A stretch of 38,254 nt of DNA, from assembly GCA_021204865.1 (NCBI GenBank), contig JAJPYQ010000050.1:1-38254 (forward strand). Direction: 5' to 3'. This DNA comes from Prevotellaceae bacterium (lineage in GTDB: Bacteria > Bacteroidota > Bacteroidia > Bacteroidales > Bacteroidaceae). Both the position numbers and the translations under genes were made by a program. Under the pieces are notes generated by a model. That model did not search any database. It was given only the letters and a program-made list of their open reading frames with translations, and was not told the origin of the DNA. Below, piece after piece: positions 17,663-25,860 of this stretch; positions within the stretch are counted from its first letter, which is position 1; each line of letters begins with the position of its first letter.

Positions 17663-17746
17663 TGCCCGGAACGGGACTCGAACCCGTACAGCCGCGAGGC
17701 CAAGGGATTTTAAGTCCCTCGTGTCTACCAATTCCACCATCCGGGC
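17663..17746 (-). tRNA. tRNA-Leu (anticodon TAA)
   Basis: 84 nt on the minus strand. Acceptor stem GCCCGGA/TCCGGGC, D-arm TGGTGGAATTGGTAGACA, anticodon loop CTTAAAA with TAA, a long variable arm (TTGGCCTCGCGGCTGT) as in leucine tRNAs, and T-loop GTTCGAGTCC. Discriminator A; CCA is not encoded (next bases CCG). tRNA-Leu genes are frequent integration sites, which bears on the adjoining replication genes. Confidence 0.95.
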
Positions 17747-17760
17747 AGCCTTCCGAGCCG

Positions 17761-17768
17761 CGAAGTTA
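17761..17768 (-). promoter_or_regulatory. Possible -7 box of tRNA-Leu
   Basis: TAACTTCG on the minus strand, one mismatch to TAnnTTTG, 15 nt before the mature tRNA. No clear -33 element. Confidence 0.45.
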
Positions 17769-17816
17769 CGGCATTCTTTCGGGATTGGGTAAGGAATTGG
17801 CGGGGAATTCTCGCCC

Positions 17817-18383
17817 TCAGTTGTTGATTGTCAGCACGTCGTTGCCGTAATAGACACGGTAGCGGTAGAGCGGGCGGAAGGTCTCGAACGAGTAAGTGTT
17901 CTTCCCCTCGCTGCTCACGATGCCCTGATTGTTGAGATTATACGTCAAGTCACAGGCAGAGCAATGAGCGTATCCGCCAGTCTGAAGTGTCAGGGCTTTT
18001 GTGACGCTGCGGTTCACGTAGCAGTTGCTGCAAGCAAGGTCGTAGCACGTGACAATGGGGTAGTCGTAGCCCAGCTCGGGCATATTGGGCAAGCCGAGGA
18101 TGAAGCCGCACAGCCCCATGTAGAAACCAGTGTATCCGTAGAGGGCGGTCTGCAAGGCCTCATCGGTGGAGGTAAGGCTGGTGAAAAGGAATTTTCCGCT
18201 CTTCAGTGTGATAGTGCACCACTCGCCTTGGCTGTTGCAGCAAGTGTAAAGCACTGGCATACTGGTCACTGGCGTATAAGAGAACTTTGCGGGCAGCGAG
18301 CTGAAGGTACTCGTGGTCAGGCCGTCCGAGCAGCCAATGCACAAGAGCAACAAAAAGCCAAGAAACAACCCCCGCAGCCTCAT
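17817..18383 (-). CDS. Cysteine-rich lipoprotein coupled to argH
   Basis: 188 residues from ATG 18383, which overlaps the argH stop as ATGA and implies translational coupling; a longer in-frame ORF to 18440 lies inside argH and is rejected. Signal peptide FLGFLLLLCIGC with lipidation at the Cys. The mature part has LYTCCNSQGEWC and then CYDLACSNCYVN … AHCSACDLTYNLNNQG. The overall order resembles the Rieske-like lipoproteins found in Bacteroidales, but the two His ligands of Rieske centres are absent and Cys pairs stand in their place. It may bind Zn or an Fe-S centre, or be disulfide-bonded; this is inference. No link to arginine synthesis is evident beyond gene order. Confidence 0.75.
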   Translation of the reverse strand: MRLRGLFLGFLLLLCIGCSDGLTTSTFSSLPAKFSYTPVTSMPVLYTCCNSQGEWCTITLKSGKFLFTSLTSTDEALQTALYGYTGFYMGLCGFILGLPNMPELGYDYPIVTCYDLACSNCYVNRSVTKALTLQTGGYAHCSACDLTYNLNNQGIVSSEGKNTYSFETFRPLYRYRVYYGNDVLTINN

Positions 18384-19717
18384 TCTCCCAGCAGTTTGCG
18401 CTCCGCAAGCTCCGCCTTCGGGAAGTTGAAGCCGTCCCATAAAGATTTCATCATCTCAGCTATCTTATCATTGCAAAGATTTCCGACACTTCCCTCGTGC
18501 GTGTGCCTGACCTCCTTAACGGGCTTGAACTCACCCCGCTCAATCTCCATAGCCACACGCTTGTAAGCATCCCTAAAAGGCACGCCCGAGGCAGCCAGCC
18601 GGTTCACCTCCTCAACGGAGAAGATGAGGTCGTAGCGGGGGTCATTGAGGATGTCCTTATTTATCTCAATCCTACTGACTATGTACTCGGTCATCCGCAA
18701 GCAGCTGCGCAGCTCGCTGAAAGCAGGCAAGAACACTTCCTTAATCAGCTGTAGGTCACGGAAATATCCGCTCGGCAGGTTGTTCATTATCAAAGTGATT
18801 TGTTGCGGCAACGCCTGAAGCTTGTTGCAGCGAGCCCGTATCAGCTCAAACACGTCGGGGTTCTTCTTGTGAGGCATTATGCTGCTGCCCGTTGTACATT
18901 CTTTTGGCAAGCGCAAGAAAGCGAAGTTCTGGGAGTTAAAGAGGCAGGCATCGTAAGAAAGTTTCGCCAGCGTGCCAGCCACCGAAGCCAGCGCAAACGC
19001 CACGTTCCGCTCCGTCTTTCCCCTCCCCATCTGCGCATAGACCACGTTGTAGTCCATCGAGTCGAAGCCAAGCAGGTCGGTGGTCATCTGCCGGTCGAGG
19101 GGGAAGGAGCTGCCGTATCCAGCCGCGCTGCCCAACGGGTTGCGGTTAGTCATTCGGTAGGCCGCCTGAAGGAAGAGCATATCGTCCACAAGGCTCTCCG
19201 CATACGCCCCGAACCACAGTCCGAAGCTGCTTGGCGTTGCCACCTGAAGGTGCGTGTAGCCTGGCATCAGGTCTCCTTTGTGTAGCTCGCTCTGCTGCTG
19301 AAGCGCATTGAAAAGTGTCCTGATATCCTCCGCCACAAGGCGCAGCTGCGAGCGTGTAAAGAGCTTAAGGTCAAGCAGAACTTGGTCGTTTCGGCTGCGC
19401 CCGCTGTGTATCTTCTTCCCCGTATCTCCAATTTTTCGCGTCAGCATCAGCTCGACCTCGGAGTGAACGTCCTCAACACCCTCCTCAATCACAAACTCTC
19501 CAGCCACCGCCAATGTGTGTAACTTTCGCAGTTCAGTGAGCAATGTTTTCAGCTCGTCAGCCTCGAGCAGACCGATACTCTCCAGCATCGTGATGTGCGC
19601 CATGCTGCCAAGAATGTCGTGAGGGGCAAGCAAAACGTCCAGCTCACGGTCACGCCCCACGGTGAACCGCTCTATCTCCTCGTTAATCTCGTATCCTTTG
19701 TCCCAAAGTTTCGCCAT
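18380..19717 (-). CDS. argH: Argininosuccinate lyase
   Basis: 445 residues. Last step of arginine synthesis: argininosuccinate to arginine plus fumarate, in the cytosol. The fumarase/lyase-superfamily signature GSSIMPHKKNPD (about 274-285) is present, as are HSGRSRNDQVLLDLKLF (about 104-120) and PGYTHLQVATPSSFGLW (about 155), which holds the catalytic His region. The catalytic Ser lies in the GSSIMP loop. Length is slightly short of the usual 455-465 residues. Starts 12 nt after the SRPBCC gene and shares its operon. Confidence 0.96.
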   Translation of the reverse strand: MAKLWDKGYEINEEIERFTVGRDRELDVLLAPHDILGSMAHITMLESIGLLEADELKTLLTELRKLHTLAVAGEFVIEEGVEDVHSEVELMLTRKIGDTGKKIHSGRSRNDQVLLDLKLFTRSQLRLVAEDIRTLFNALQQQSELHKGDLMPGYTHLQVATPSSFGLWFGAYAESLVDDMLFLQAAYRMTNRNPLGSAAGYGSSFPLDRQMTTDLLGFDSMDYNVVYAQMGRGKTERNVAFALASVAGTLAKLSYDACLFNSQNFAFLRLPKECTTGSSIMPHKKNPDVFELIRARCNKLQALPQQITLIMNNLPSGYFRDLQLIKEVFLPAFSELRSCLRMTEYIVSRIEINKDILNDPRYDLIFSVEEVNRLAASGVPFRDAYKRVAMEIERGEFKPVKEVRHTHEGSVGNLCNDKIAEMMKSLWDGFNFPKAELAERKLLGE

Positions 19718-19729
19718 AGTCCCAGTGAA

Positions 19730-20212
19730 TTAATAGGTCATCATCGCCAGCAAGTCAGCCAGCTTCTCCACGCCCTTCTCCAGCTTCCCCCCGAGCATCT
19801 GCTTCAGCATGAAGTTCAGCTCAGCGCCGAGGGTCACCTTCATTGCGCAGCAGCCCTCGCCCTCAGGCAAGAGTTGTATCCAAAGATTCCCGTAAATGGG
19901 ACTGCCCTCCGTCTCGCATTTCACCAGCCTCAGCTCTTCTCTCTCCACCACCCTAAGCGTGACGCTGCCTACCATGGGCATCTCCGCAGTTATCGTGTCA
20001 CGTGTGAACTGCATAGCCTCCAGCTGAGCCGCCATCTGTTCATATTGTTCTGGGCTGATCTTATCGCCCGCCTGAGCCATTATGCGTTCCCTCAGCAGTG
20101 GGTCGCCCAGACGCTCACGCAGAGCCTCGAGGCTGGTCATGTCGCTAAGCTTGGCGTAGACACTCTCTATCGGGCAAGCGATATGCTTCACGCTACTTTC
20201 GTACTTAGTCAT
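19730..20212 (-). CDS. SRPBCC-fold protein
   Basis: 160 residues, cytosolic, no signal peptide. N-terminus KYESSVKHIACPIESVYAKLSDM is the typical first strand and helix of SRPBCC/START-like lipid- or ligand-binding folds; C-terminal amphipathic helix FMLKQMLGGKLEKGVEKLADLLA is also typical. Position directly downstream of pyrE is common in Bacteroidales. The ligand is unknown and no catalytic residues are obvious. Confidence 0.82.
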   Translation of the reverse strand: MTKYESSVKHIACPIESVYAKLSDMTSLEALRERLGDPLLRERIMAQAGDKISPEQYEQMAAQLEAMQFTRDTITAEMPMVGSVTLRVVEREELRLVKCETEGSPIYGNLWIQLLPEGEGCCAMKVTLGAELNFMLKQMLGGKLEKGVEKLADLLAMMTY

Positions 20213-20233
20213 CGCTATCTTTTTGCCTTGATG

Positions 20234-20872
20234 TCACGACTTCGGAGCCCAGTTCTCGGGAGCTTTTCTCCACTCGTCCAGCACGCTGATGTCCTTCTCC
20301 TTAATATATCCGCTCCTGAGCGCCTCCTTGACCACCGCCTCGTAGTTGGTGAGCGTGAGCAGACGCACGCCAGCCTTGCGGAAAGCCTGCTCTGCAACCT
20401 CGAAGCCGTAGGTGTAAGAGGCGACCATGCCGACCACCTCGCAGCCGTCGTGCCTGATAGCCTCCACCGCCTTAAGGCTGCTGCCGCCAGTGCTTATCAA
20501 GTCTTCAACGACAACAACTTTCATACCAGCCCTTAGCTCGCCCTCGATGAGGTTCTCCAGCCCGTGGTCCTTGGGCTTGCTCCTGACGTAAACAAAGGGC
20601 AGAGCCAACGCGTCAGCCACCAGCGCTCCTTGCGCTATAGCCCCAGTTGCCACGCCAGCTATCGCCTCCGCCTCGGGGAACTCCTCCATGACAAGCCTCG
20701 AAAGCTCGGTCTTGACGAAAGTGCGCAGCGAGGGGTAGGACAGCGTCTTGCGGTTGTCGCAGTAGAATGGCGACTTCCAGCCGCTGGCCCACGTGAAGGG
20801 GTTGTTGGGCTGCAGCTTCACGGCCTTCACCCTTAGCAGCCGCTCCGCGAATATCTCCTGAAGTGTCTTCAT
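20234..20872 (-). CDS. pyrE: Orotate phosphoribosyltransferase
   Basis: 212 residues. Converts orotate and PRPP to OMP in pyrimidine synthesis. The PRPP-binding motif VVVVEDLISTGGSS is at about 117-130, and WASGWKSPFYCDNRKTL near 28-44 is the N-terminal active-site region. The ATG at 20872 gives the family start MKTLQEIFAERLL; the frame extends to 20929 but that part covers the promoter. First gene of the pyrE / SRPBCC / argH / lipoprotein operon. Confidence 0.96.
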   Translation of the reverse strand: MKTLQEIFAERLLRVKAVKLQPNNPFTWASGWKSPFYCDNRKTLSYPSLRTFVKTELSRLVMEEFPEAEAIAGVATGAIAQGALVADALALPFVYVRSKPKDHGLENLIEGELRAGMKVVVVEDLISTGGSSLKAVEAIRHDGCEVVGMVASYTYGFEVAEQAFRKAGVRLLTLTNYEAVVKEALRSGYIKEKDISVLDEWRKAPENWAPKS

Positions 20873-20898
20873 ATAGTGTGAGTTGATTGTTTGTGGCG

Positions 20899-20929
20899 CA
20901 AAGGTAATGCAAGCGAGGGCAATAAGCAA
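20899..20929 (-). promoter_or_regulatory. Promoter of pyrE-argH operon
   Basis: Minus strand: TTG (20927-20929), exactly 20 nt, then TACCTTTG (20899-20906), an exact TAnnTTTG. Predicted leader is about 20 nt before the pyrE ATG. Confidence 0.82.
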
Positions 20930-20961
20930 GGCGTGGGCTTAATTTCGGTGGAATAAATGTA

Positions 20962-20975
20962 ACCCCTTCGGGGCT
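20962..20975. repeat. GC-rich palindrome after recX
   Basis: ACCCC-TTC-GGGGCT type hairpin 20 nt beyond the recX stop, with a second ATAGCCCCGAA half-copy overlapping the stop codon (20988-20998, minus strand). May terminate the prmC-recX transcript. Confidence 0.5.
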
Positions 20976-20994
20976 ATTTGTGGCAAATTCGGGG

Positions 20995-21474
20995 CTATTC
21001 CTGCGGCTCTGCATCATCGGGCAGGCAACGGATAATCTCCTCCATCGTGAAGCCGCGGCTTAAGGCGAAGCGGACGAGCTTGCCACGTAATTCGTAGTCG
21101 GAGGCAGCGTTTAGGGCGTTTCTTTTAGCCCTCAGCAGCTCCATGAGGGCGTTAAGGTAGTCCTGCTCGGGTATCTCGGCAATGCCGTCTCTGCGGTCGC
21201 TTTCCCGCACGCCAAGTTGACGGAGATAGAGGTCAATCTTCAAACGACCCCAGCCGTTGTAGCGGAACTTGTCGAGGGCGTAAGCTCGGGAGAACCTTGC
21301 CTCGTCGATGAAACGCTCATCCACAAGCCTTGCCAGCACCCTGCCCTGAGCCGCAGGCGACAGCCCCCAAGCTGCGAGCTTCCCCCTAATCTGCGAGAGG
21401 CAATGCTCCGCCCTTGCGCAGAGGAGGGAGGCGCGCTCGTAAGCCTCCTTCTCCGTGTACGTCTTCCTCGTCAT
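20995..21474 (-). CDS. recX: Regulatory protein RecX
   Basis: 159 residues from ATG 21474, which forms an ATGA overlap with the prmC stop; an ATG two codons upstream (21480) is the alternative. Three-helix RecX repeats are visible: KEAYERASLLCARAEHCLSQ, RVLARLVDERFIDEARFSRAYA with KFRYNGWGRLKIDLYLRQLG, and LRGKLVRFALSRGFTMEEI. RecX binds RecA filaments and limits recombinase activity. Coupled to prmC, an order seen in other Bacteroidales. Confidence 0.92.
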   Translation of the reverse strand: MTRKTYTEKEAYERASLLCARAEHCLSQIRGKLAAWGLSPAAQGRVLARLVDERFIDEARFSRAYALDKFRYNGWGRLKIDLYLRQLGVRESDRRDGIAEIPEQDYLNALMELLRAKRNALNAASDYELRGKLVRFALSRGFTMEEIIRCLPDDAEPQE

Positions 21475-22460
21475 AGCCAAGCGTGCAGGCAGCGGGGCTT
21501 GCCGTTGCGGTCTTCGTTCAATGTCACCTTTGAGTAGCCCAGCCCCAGCGCGAGAGCCTCACACTCCCCAGCCAGCCTCTCGTTCACCTCAAGGTGGATG
21601 CTGCCCCCCTGCCTTAGATGCCCCAAAGCAAACTCAGCGATGGCACGGTGGAAGAGCAATGGGTCGTCGTCAGGCACAAAGAGGGCGATGTGCGGCTCGA
21701 AGTCAAGCACGTTGCGCTCCATCCTCTCAGCCTCGCTTTGCAAGACGTAAGGCGGGTTGCTCAAAATAACGTCATAGAGGCGATTATCAGGCAGAGGGCG
21801 GAGGATGTCACGGCACTCAAACAGAACGCTCACAGCGTGGTTTATGGCGTGGCCTGCGGCGAGGCTCGGCGGCACTCGGCATAGCTGGAAGCAAGCTTCC
21901 GCTCTGCTCTCGTTTGCACGAGCGTTGCCTGCGGCGAGGCTCGGCGGCACTCGGCATAGCTGGAAGCGAGCTTCCGCTCTGCTCTCGTTTGCACGAGCGT
22001 TATGACGGGCATACTGCAAGGCTTCCTCGCTGATGTCCCAAGCAGTGACTTTGAACCTCGGAGACCTTAACGCAATGGAGATGGCAATGCAGCCGCTGCC
22101 AGTGCCAATATCGAGGAAGGAAAGTTCCCCCTTATCCTCATCAAGGTAGCCCAAAGTCTGCGAGAGCAAGTCCTCCGTCTCAGGGCGTGGGATAAGGCAA
22201 CCCTGACCGACTGTGAACCGCCTGCCCAAGAACGTTGCAGTCCCAAGCACATATTGCACTGGCTCGCCCTTGAGCAGCCTCGTGAGAATATTGCGGGCCT
22301 CAGCCTTGTCCGCTTCAGACATTTCGCTATCTTTGCCCAAAAGAAGGTCTGTCACCCCAAGATGGAACTTCTCCTCAGCCACGAGGCGTGTGACTGCTCT
22401 CGCCTCCCCGTCGGGGTAAAGGGCGAGCAGCTGCTGGCGGAAAGAGCTGAGAGGGGTCAT
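21471..22460 (-). CDS. prmC: Release-factor glutamine methyltransferase with in-frame repeat insertion
   Basis: 329 residues, versus about 280 for the family. PrmC methylates the Gln of the GGQ motif in release factors using S-adenosylmethionine. Present: GEPVQYVLGTATFLGRRF, PRPETEDLL, SAM loop FLDIGTGSGCIAISIAL (about 114-130), and the catalytic VILSNPPYVL. Between the SAM-binding half and the ECRDIL strand, residues 154-203 are two 25-residue copies of NARANESRAEA(R/C)FQLCRVPP…, encoded by a 75-bp tandem repeat. The catalytic motifs are intact, so the enzyme may tolerate the insertion as a surface loop. First gene of prmC-recX; -7 box at 22483-22490. Confidence 0.93.
   Translation of the reverse strand: MTPLSSFRQQLLALYPDGEARAVTRLVAEEKFHLGVTDLLLGKDSEMSEADKAEARNILTRLLKGEPVQYVLGTATFLGRRFTVGQGCLIPRPETEDLLSQTLGYLDEDKGELSFLDIGTGSGCIAISIALRSPRFKVTAWDISEEALQYARHNARANESRAEARFQLCRVPPSLAAGNARANESRAEACFQLCRVPPSLAAGHAINHAVSVLFECRDILRPLPDNRLYDVILSNPPYVLQSEAERMERNVLDFEPHIALFVPDDDPLLFHRAIAEFALGHLRQGGSIHLEVNERLAGECEALALGLGYSKVTLNEDRNGKPRCLHAWL
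21852..22001 (-). repeat. 75-bp element, tandemly duplicated within prmC
   Basis: Unit 1 is 21852-21926 and unit 2 is 21927-22001, adjacent and differing at one base (GGAAGCAAGCTTCC in unit 1, GGAAGCGAGCTTCC in unit 2). Each contains that palindromic core and ends with TGCTCTCGTTTGCACGAGCG. The length is a multiple of three, so the prmC frame is kept. Related sequence lies at 8882-9013. Confidence 0.95.
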
Positions 22461-22482
22461 CTTCGGGGCTCGATTTCAGGCG

Positions 22483-22490
22483 CAAACTTA
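22483..22490 (-). promoter_or_regulatory. -7 box of prmC-recX
   Basis: TAAGTTTG on the minus strand, exact TAnnTTTG, about 22 nt before the prmC ATG. No good TTG at the standard distance. It lies in the 48-nt gap shared with the divergent ribD start. Confidence 0.6.
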
Positions 22491-22508
22491 AGCATAATCG
22501 GCAAAAGA

Positions 22509-23579
22509 ATGAAGCGAACGGAGCTAAACTTGGACGAGCGGTATATGCTGCGCTGCCTGCAACTCGCATTGGGCGGCAGGGGTGCTACCTCCCCGAACCC
22601 TATGGTGGGAGCGGTGATAGTGCATGAGGGCAGGATTATAGGCGAGGGCTTCCACCGAAAGTACGGAGAGGCGCACGCTGAGGTGAACGCGATAGCATCC
22701 GTCAGGCAGCCCGAGCTCCTGCCCCTCAGCACCATCTACGTCAGCCTCGAGCCTTGCGCACACTTTGGCAAGACGCCGCCTTGCGCAGACCTCATCGTGG
22801 AGAAGCGGCTCAGGCGTGCCGTAATAGGTTGCGGAGACCCCTTCTCGAGGGTGAACGGACTGGGGATAAGGAGGCTCGAGGATGCGGGCTTAGAGGTGAA
22901 AGTAGGGGTGCTGGAGAGCGAATGCCAGTGGCTCAACCGCAAGTTCTTCACCTTCCACCAGCTTCACCGCCCTTATATAACCTTGAAATGGGCGCAGTCG
23001 AGGGATGGTTTCATTGCAGCCCTCGAGGACGGCTCGCCCACACGCACAGCCCTCTCCTCGCCCGTCACGCAGGCTCTCTCGCACCAGCTCAGGGCGGAGA
23101 CGGACGCAATCCTCGTGGGCAGACGCACGGCGGAGATTGACAACCCCTCGCTCACCACAAGGCTTTGGGCTGGACGTAACCCCCTGCGCCTCGTAATTGA
23201 CCCCAAAGGCAGCCTGCCAGGCGACCTCCATCTCTTCGACGGCACAGCGCCCACAAGGGCTTACGTTCTCCCCCAAGCCAAGCCAGCGTATGAGGGCAAG
23301 GGAGCTGCGGTGGTAAGGCTGAGGGAGGGAGAACCTATGCTGCAAGGCATCCTCTCTGACTTAGCCGCAGAGGGCGTGGAGAGCCTGCTTGTGGAGGGGG
23401 GAAGCCAGACGCTCCAAGCCTTCATAGACAGCGGTTTTTGGGACGAAATCCGTGCGGAAAAAACAAAAAGAATGCTTGTCCGCGGGCTAAAAGCGCCGCG
23501 ACTTCCAGCCTCAAACCCGCAGAAAATCGTGGAGGCGGACGGCAGCCTCATCGAGACGTACACAAGGCGGCAAGTGTGA
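22509..23579 (+). CDS. ribD: Bifunctional deaminase/reductase of riboflavin synthesis
   Basis: 356 residues from ATG 22509; the frame is open further upstream but that part overlaps prmC. The N-terminal domain is a zinc-dependent pyrimidine deaminase: ligands His56 in HAEVNAI with catalytic Glu58, and Cys83 and Cys92 in EPCAHFGKTPPC. The C-terminal domain (about 145-350) is the NADPH-dependent reductase, with LKWAQSRDGFIA near 157 and GVESLLVEGGSQTLQAFI near 285. It carries out the second and third steps of riboflavin synthesis in the cytosol. Divergent from prmC. Confidence 0.95.
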   Translation: MKRTELNLDERYMLRCLQLALGGRGATSPNPMVGAVIVHEGRIIGEGFHRKYGEAHAEVNAIASVRQPELLPLSTIYVSLEPCAHFGKTPPCADLIVEKRLRRAVIGCGDPFSRVNGLGIRRLEDAGLEVKVGVLESECQWLNRKFFTFHQLHRPYITLKWAQSRDGFIAALEDGSPTRTALSSPVTQALSHQLRAETDAILVGRRTAEIDNPSLTTRLWAGRNPLRLVIDPKGSLPGDLHLFDGTAPTRAYVLPQAKPAYEGKGAAVVRLREGEPMLQGILSDLAAEGVESLLVEGGSQTLQAFIDSGFWDEIRAEKTKRMLVRGLKAPRLPASNPQKIVEADGSLIETYTRRQV

Positions 23580-23670
23580 AAATGACTGTGAAAGTGGCTG
23601 TTCTACTGCTAAATTATCTGTAAATACCATAATATGGGGGGCGATTCTTCGTTATCTTAATAATTAACCT

Positions 23671-23678
23671 TACTTTTG
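23671..23678 (+). promoter_or_regulatory. -7 box before envelope cluster
   Basis: TACTTTTG followed by CACG, an exact TAnnTTTG, 44 nt before the ATG at 23722. Likely promoter of the DUF6242-DUF6089-uppS-bamA region; the -33 element is weak. Confidence 0.6.
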
Positions 23679-23721
23679 CACGCTGCAACCCCGCGCTGCG
23701 GCACACACTGAAGAAGGATAG

Positions 23722-25122
23722 ATGAAGAAGTACGCATATCTGCTGTTGCTGACGCTCCTCGTGCCAGTCGTGCTGGTCTCCTGCCTCAGCGACGACGAGG
23801 TGGAAACTGACGACTACTGCTATATCTCGGGCTTCACGCTCGGCTCTATGAAACGAACGCTGTTCACCCTCTCAGTGGACGGCGAGGACAGTGTCTACAC
23901 AACCACCTTCCAAGGCAGCCTCTTCCCCATGACAATAGACCAAAGGGCGCTGACCATAGAGAACCAAGACTCGCTGCCCATAAGAACGCGGGTGGACGCT
24001 GTGCTGGTGACCATAACCTACGAGGGCGCTCTGACTTGGCGCAAACAAGACCACGAGGAGGACGACACACTGTGGAACGCATACAGCAGCTCCGACTCGC
24101 TCGACTTCACCTCGCCCATCGAGTTCGCAAGCATAGCAAGCAACGGCAACTCTTACCGCACCTACACCGCCAAGCTTAACGTGCACAAGCAAAAGGCGGA
24201 CTCGACGGTGTGGAACAAAGTGGGCATAGCAGAGCCGCTGAACAGCTTTGACGAGCGCAAGGCTCTCTGCCTCGAGGGGCAGATTATGGTGCTGGGAGAG
24301 GATGCGGACGGCAGCGTAGTCTGCGCCTTGCACCCTATGGAAACAAGCGGGGAATGGCAGTCTCTCGCCACAAACGGGGCTGAGGGGGCTGACCTATCCA
24401 CCCTGCAAATGAGCGGCGGAACGCTCTTCCTTTCCACCTCCAGCGGAGAGATTCTGCAAAGCTCCAACGCCCTCGACTGGGTCTCAGCTGGCTATCCCGT
24501 TCAAGACGGACTGAAGCTCGTGGCGGCAAGCCCGTCAAGGCTATATGCCCTGCTTGACGGTGAGCTGGTGAGCAGCGACGGAGGCGACTGGACAGCGGAG
24601 GAGCTGGACGACGATGCCGCCTATCTGCCAACGGAGCAAGTCTTTGGCTTCTCCTACACACTGCCCGACGGGCAGAACCGACTGATGATAATAGGGCAGA
24701 GGGACGACGAGGACGACACGAGCTGCATGGTATGGGCCAAGGCTTGGACAAGCGACGAGGAAGGCGACGAGCCGTGGATGTTCTACGTGCCTAACGCAGC
24801 GGACAAGCGGCGCTGCCCCATAAGAGAGCAGCTGAACGTGGTGGCTTACGACGACGGCTTCCTAACCTTCGGAGGCAAGACAAGCGACGGGCAGCACGAG
24901 GCGATGGACAGCGTGCTTTACAGCGCAGACCACGGCATCACGTGGCGACCGTATGACGACAACGATATGGACGTGGACACCCTTATAACTCAGGCTGCCG
25001 CTGAGGCGAAGCATATCACCTCGGCAGTGGACGACGAGCAGTATCTTTGGCTGTTCCTCGACAGCGAAGTGTGGCGTGGACGCATAAACCGTCTGGGATT
25101 CTTGCGGAAAGACCCCGACTAA
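23722..25122 (+). CDS. DUF6242-type lipoprotein
   Basis: 466 residues. Signal peptide MKKYAYLLLLTLLVPVVLVSC with lipidation at Cys21, followed by LSDDE, an acidic surface-export-like stretch. The N-terminal domain (about 25-160) is beta-rich. From about 165 on there are repeated strand blades with SSDGGDW and YSADHGITWRPY, the Asp-box-like look of beta-propellers. I recognise it as the DUF6242 family, which lies ahead of DUF6089 and uppS in many Bacteroidales. Function unknown; position suggests an envelope role. Confidence 0.82.
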   Translation: MKKYAYLLLLTLLVPVVLVSCLSDDEVETDDYCYISGFTLGSMKRTLFTLSVDGEDSVYTTTFQGSLFPMTIDQRALTIENQDSLPIRTRVDAVLVTITYEGALTWRKQDHEEDDTLWNAYSSSDSLDFTSPIEFASIASNGNSYRTYTAKLNVHKQKADSTVWNKVGIAEPLNSFDERKALCLEGQIMVLGEDADGSVVCALHPMETSGEWQSLATNGAEGADLSTLQMSGGTLFLSTSSGEILQSSNALDWVSAGYPVQDGLKLVAASPSRLYALLDGELVSSDGGDWTAEELDDDAAYLPTEQVFGFSYTLPDGQNRLMIIGQRDDEDDTSCMVWAKAWTSDEEGDEPWMFYVPNAADKRRCPIREQLNVVAYDDGFLTFGGKTSDGQHEAMDSVLYSADHGITWRPYDDNDMDVDTLITQAAAEAKHITSAVDDEQYLWLFLDSEVWRGRINRLGFLRKDPD

Positions 25123-25133
25123 ACAACAGGCTA

Positions 25134-25859
25134 TTGTACAAGGCTCTCATAGGACTTTCCTTTCTCCTCTTGGTCTCTTTGAGCGTGAGAGCGCAGGACG
25201 ATGACGAATATATGATGGAAATAGGCGCAGCCGTAGGTCCAGATTTCTACCTCGGCGACGTGAACAGCACCCCGTTTAAGCATACCAGTGCCATGGCGGG
25301 TGCAATTGTCAGGCGCATCTTCAACCCGAGAATGGTGCTGAAGGGGGATTTGGCTTTCGGCCATCTCGCGGGCAGTTCGTCGGGCCGCTTCATTCCCACA
25401 GACGCCTCTCAGGAAGGCGCTGAGGGTGGTCTGCCAACTACTGTCAGCTTCAAGCGCAACGTCGTCGACTTCGGGGCGCAGTTCGAGTTCAACTTCTGGG
25501 GCTACAGCATGGGCGAGGCTTACCTTGGCAACAGCCGCATAACGCCTTACGTGCTGGCTGGAATAGGGCTTACAGTGGCACTTGGCGGAGGGGGTGGCAC
25601 AAGTTGCGGGGCGAACTTCCCCCTTGGCTTAGGAGTGAAATATAAGGTGAAGAAGCGCGTGAACATAGGAGCTGAGTGGACTTTCCGCTTCACCACGACG
25701 GACAAGCTGGACGTGAACGCCGACCAGACCTCTCTCTCCGAGCCGTTCGACATAAAAAGCTCAGGGCTGAAGAACAAGGACGCTTACTCCTTCCTGATGC
25801 TCTTCCTGACCTACGACATCTGCCCCAAGTGCAAAGTGTGCCACAACAATAAAGACTGA
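25134..25859 (+). CDS. DUF6089-type outer-membrane beta-barrel protein
   Basis: 241 residues from a TTG at 25134, 11 nt after the upstream stop. Upstream in-frame starts lie inside the preceding gene, and the next ATG would remove the signal peptide ([20 protein letters not shown]). The mature part starts with [21 protein letters not shown] and has alternating barrel strands such as [18 protein letters not shown]. The C-terminus has CPKCKVC, unusual for a barrel. Matches DUF6089 by order and sequence. It ends 1 nt before uppS. Role unknown. Confidence 0.82.
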   Translation: MYKALIGLSFLLLVSLSVRAQDDDEYMMEIGAAVGPDFYLGDVNSTPFKHTSAMAGAIVRRIFNPRMVLKGDLAFGHLAGSSSGRFIPTDASQEGAEGGLPTTVSFKRNVVDFGAQFEFNFWGYSMGEAYLGNSRITPYVLAGIGLTVALGGGGGTSCGANFPLGLGVKYKVKKRVNIGAEWTFRFTTTDKLDVNADQTSLSEPFDIKSSGLKNKDAYSFLMLFLTYDICPKCKVCHNNKD

Positions 25860-25860
25860 A

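Noticed and set aside
17817-18383. True Rieske [2Fe-2S] protein
   Set aside because: The Cys-x-His and Cys-x-x-His ligand pairs are absent.
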